This document shows, piece after piece, positions 6,062-6,943 of a stretch of 6,943 bases of DNA; the first letter of the stretch is position 1; the number at the start of each line of letters is the position of its first letter. Made by a program: the position numbers and the translations under genes. The notes under the pieces were generated by a model. It made no database searches. It saw nothing but the letters and a program-made list of their open reading frames with translations, and was not told the DNA's origin. The DNA comes from Candidatus Methanomethylophilaceae archaeon (lineage in GTDB: Archaea; Thermoplasmatota; Thermoplasmata; Methanomassiliicoccales; Methanomethylophilaceae): contig JAEDGA010000059.1 in the NCBI GenBank assembly GCA_016297775.1, positions 1-6,943 on the forward strand, in the 5' to 3' direction.

Positions 6062-6943
6062 TCACAGAACGAACACGGTCATGTCCTCGTTGCGCCATGC
6101 CAGTCTTTCCGGCGTGAGTACGGAATACACGTCATCGTCCGTACACGACGCGTTCGCCACCACGTAGCATGCGGAACCGGGATGCCCGTCCACCAACGCA
6201 TCGATCTCATCGGCCGTGGATGCCAGATGCATGGTGACCGTTCTGTTGGCATCACCGTCGTAATAGAATTGTATGGTGTATTTCACACCGTCCTCGTCCG
6301 GTACGACGATCATGATATCGCCCTCCGACGCATTCGACGAGACGTATCCGTACGCACCCCTGTAATCGGGTTCCGAGTGTTGTTCGAATATGGGCGGCAG
6401 CAATATGGCCGTCATCATCACCATCAGGGAGATGCCTGTGGACGTGATGATCTTCATTGTCATCCTTTCGGATACGGCCCCGTGGGCCATGATCAGTAGC
6501 ATCACGGGCAGGGTATACAGCGTGTACCTGGGATACAGGCGTCTGAGGGACATGACGAACAACAGTATGACGATCACCGCGTACGCGAAGACAACCATCC
6601 TCCTCCTGTCCATGTCACGCATCGATACGATCCCCACGGCCGTCAGACACAGCGCAAGTACAATCAGCGGGACGGAGTCCTGGAACAGGTAGGACAGTAT
6701 CGCGGGGAAGAACCGCAATCCGGATGCGTATCCGATGTTGCTCATGTTCGCGTAGAAAAATGTGGCTACGAAGAACTCGAATATCGCCGGAGACGCATAC
6801 AATACGATCCTCTGGGTGCGTTTGAGGACAGGTTTGGCGTTCTCCCAATGGATTCTCCTTTTTCCGTCACCGTCGTACACGACCGCATCTCTGAGCATGA
6901 ACCACAGCAGGTACGCCCCGATCGGGATGAACATGGTGTAGAA
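6062..6943 (-). CDS. Membrane glycosyltransferase, GT39/PMT-ArnT-like, C-terminal part (5' end outside window)
   Basis: The frame is open to the window edge, so only the last 293 residues are present; Met4 (base 6934) is not taken as the start because the frame continues upstream. About six hydrophobic segments are seen, near fragment residues 1-17, 46-66, 89-108, 116-133, 141-157 and 165-182. They are followed by a soluble tail of about 110 residues. The pattern R-R-L-Y-P-R-Y-T-L-Y-T-L-P around 134-146, and the tail beginning P-D-Y-R-G-A-Y-G-Y-V with a later GDIMIVVPDE, are typical of lipid-phosphate-sugar-dependent GT-C enzymes of the PMT_2/ArnT kind. In these the tail faces outside. The catalytic N-terminal loop is not in the window, so the sugar donor and acceptor cannot be told; glycosylation of surface proteins or lipids is the likely role. 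The stop lies 184 bases before the isomerase ATG on the same strand. Confidence 0.7.
   Translation of the reverse strand, partial: FYTMFIPIGAYLLWFMLRDAVVYDGDGKRRIHWENAKPVLKRTQRIVLYASPAIFEFFVATFFYANMSNIGYASGLRFFPAILSYLFQDSVPLIVLALCLTAVGIVSMRDMDRRRMVVFAYAVIVILLFVMSLRRLYPRYTLYTLPVMLLIMAHGAVSERMTMKIITSTGISLMVMMTAILLPPIFEQHSEPDYRGAYGYVSSNASEGDIMIVVPDEDGVKYTIQFYYDGDANRTVTMHLASTADEIDALVDGHPGSACYVVANASCTDDDVYSVLTPERLAWRNEDMTVFVL

Noticed and set aside
5904..6098. 64-residue minus-strand frame upstream of the isomerase
   Set aside because: It overlaps the glycosyltransferase end and the in-frame cysteine-bearing extension in another frame, with no ribosome-binding site or family resemblance.

Overview
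The window is archaeal chromosomal DNA. It encodes archaeal/eukaryal-type ribosomal protein S6e and the gamma subunit of initiation factor 2, and TATA-like boxes lie about 25 bases upstream of several starts. The protein style, the moderate-to-high GC of the core genes and the use of only TAA or TGA as stops (8 of 8 genes) suggest Thermoplasmata, most likely a methanogen of the Methanomassiliicoccales. That placement is an inference, not shown directly.

Layout. (1) Bases 25-1419, minus strand: an AT-richer two-gene unit. It has a COG1106-type AAA ATPase directly followed, with no spacer (TAA then ATG), by the first 59 codons of an RloB-like protein. The pair resembles an AbiL-like phage defence system, but the second gene is cut short, so the system is probably broken. 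(2) Bases 1420-1603: a divergent promoter region. (3) Bases 1604-3611, plus strand: a tight information-processing operon of rps6e, eif2g and a PIN-domain RNase. (4) Bases 3613-6943, minus strand: a large two-part HAD-family protein, a cyclophilin-type prolyl isomerase, and the C-terminal part of a multi-pass membrane glycosyltransferase (GT39/PMT-like) that runs off the right edge. Transcription in this block runs right to left, from glycosyltransferase to isomerase to HAD protein. The isomerase and HAD genes each have their own TATA-like box.

How the genes fit together. The S6e/aIF2-gamma/PIN cluster is housekeeping translation and probably ribosome-linked RNA processing. The HAD protein and membrane glycosyltransferase suggest cell-surface glycan work. 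The cyclophilin is a general cytosolic folding helper. The ATPase/RloB remnant is the accessory part of the window. Small inverted repeats sit at the PIN/HAD convergent junction and between the isomerase and HAD genes. No tRNA, rRNA, CRISPR array or insertion sequence was seen, and no gene-free stretch exceeds 184 bases.
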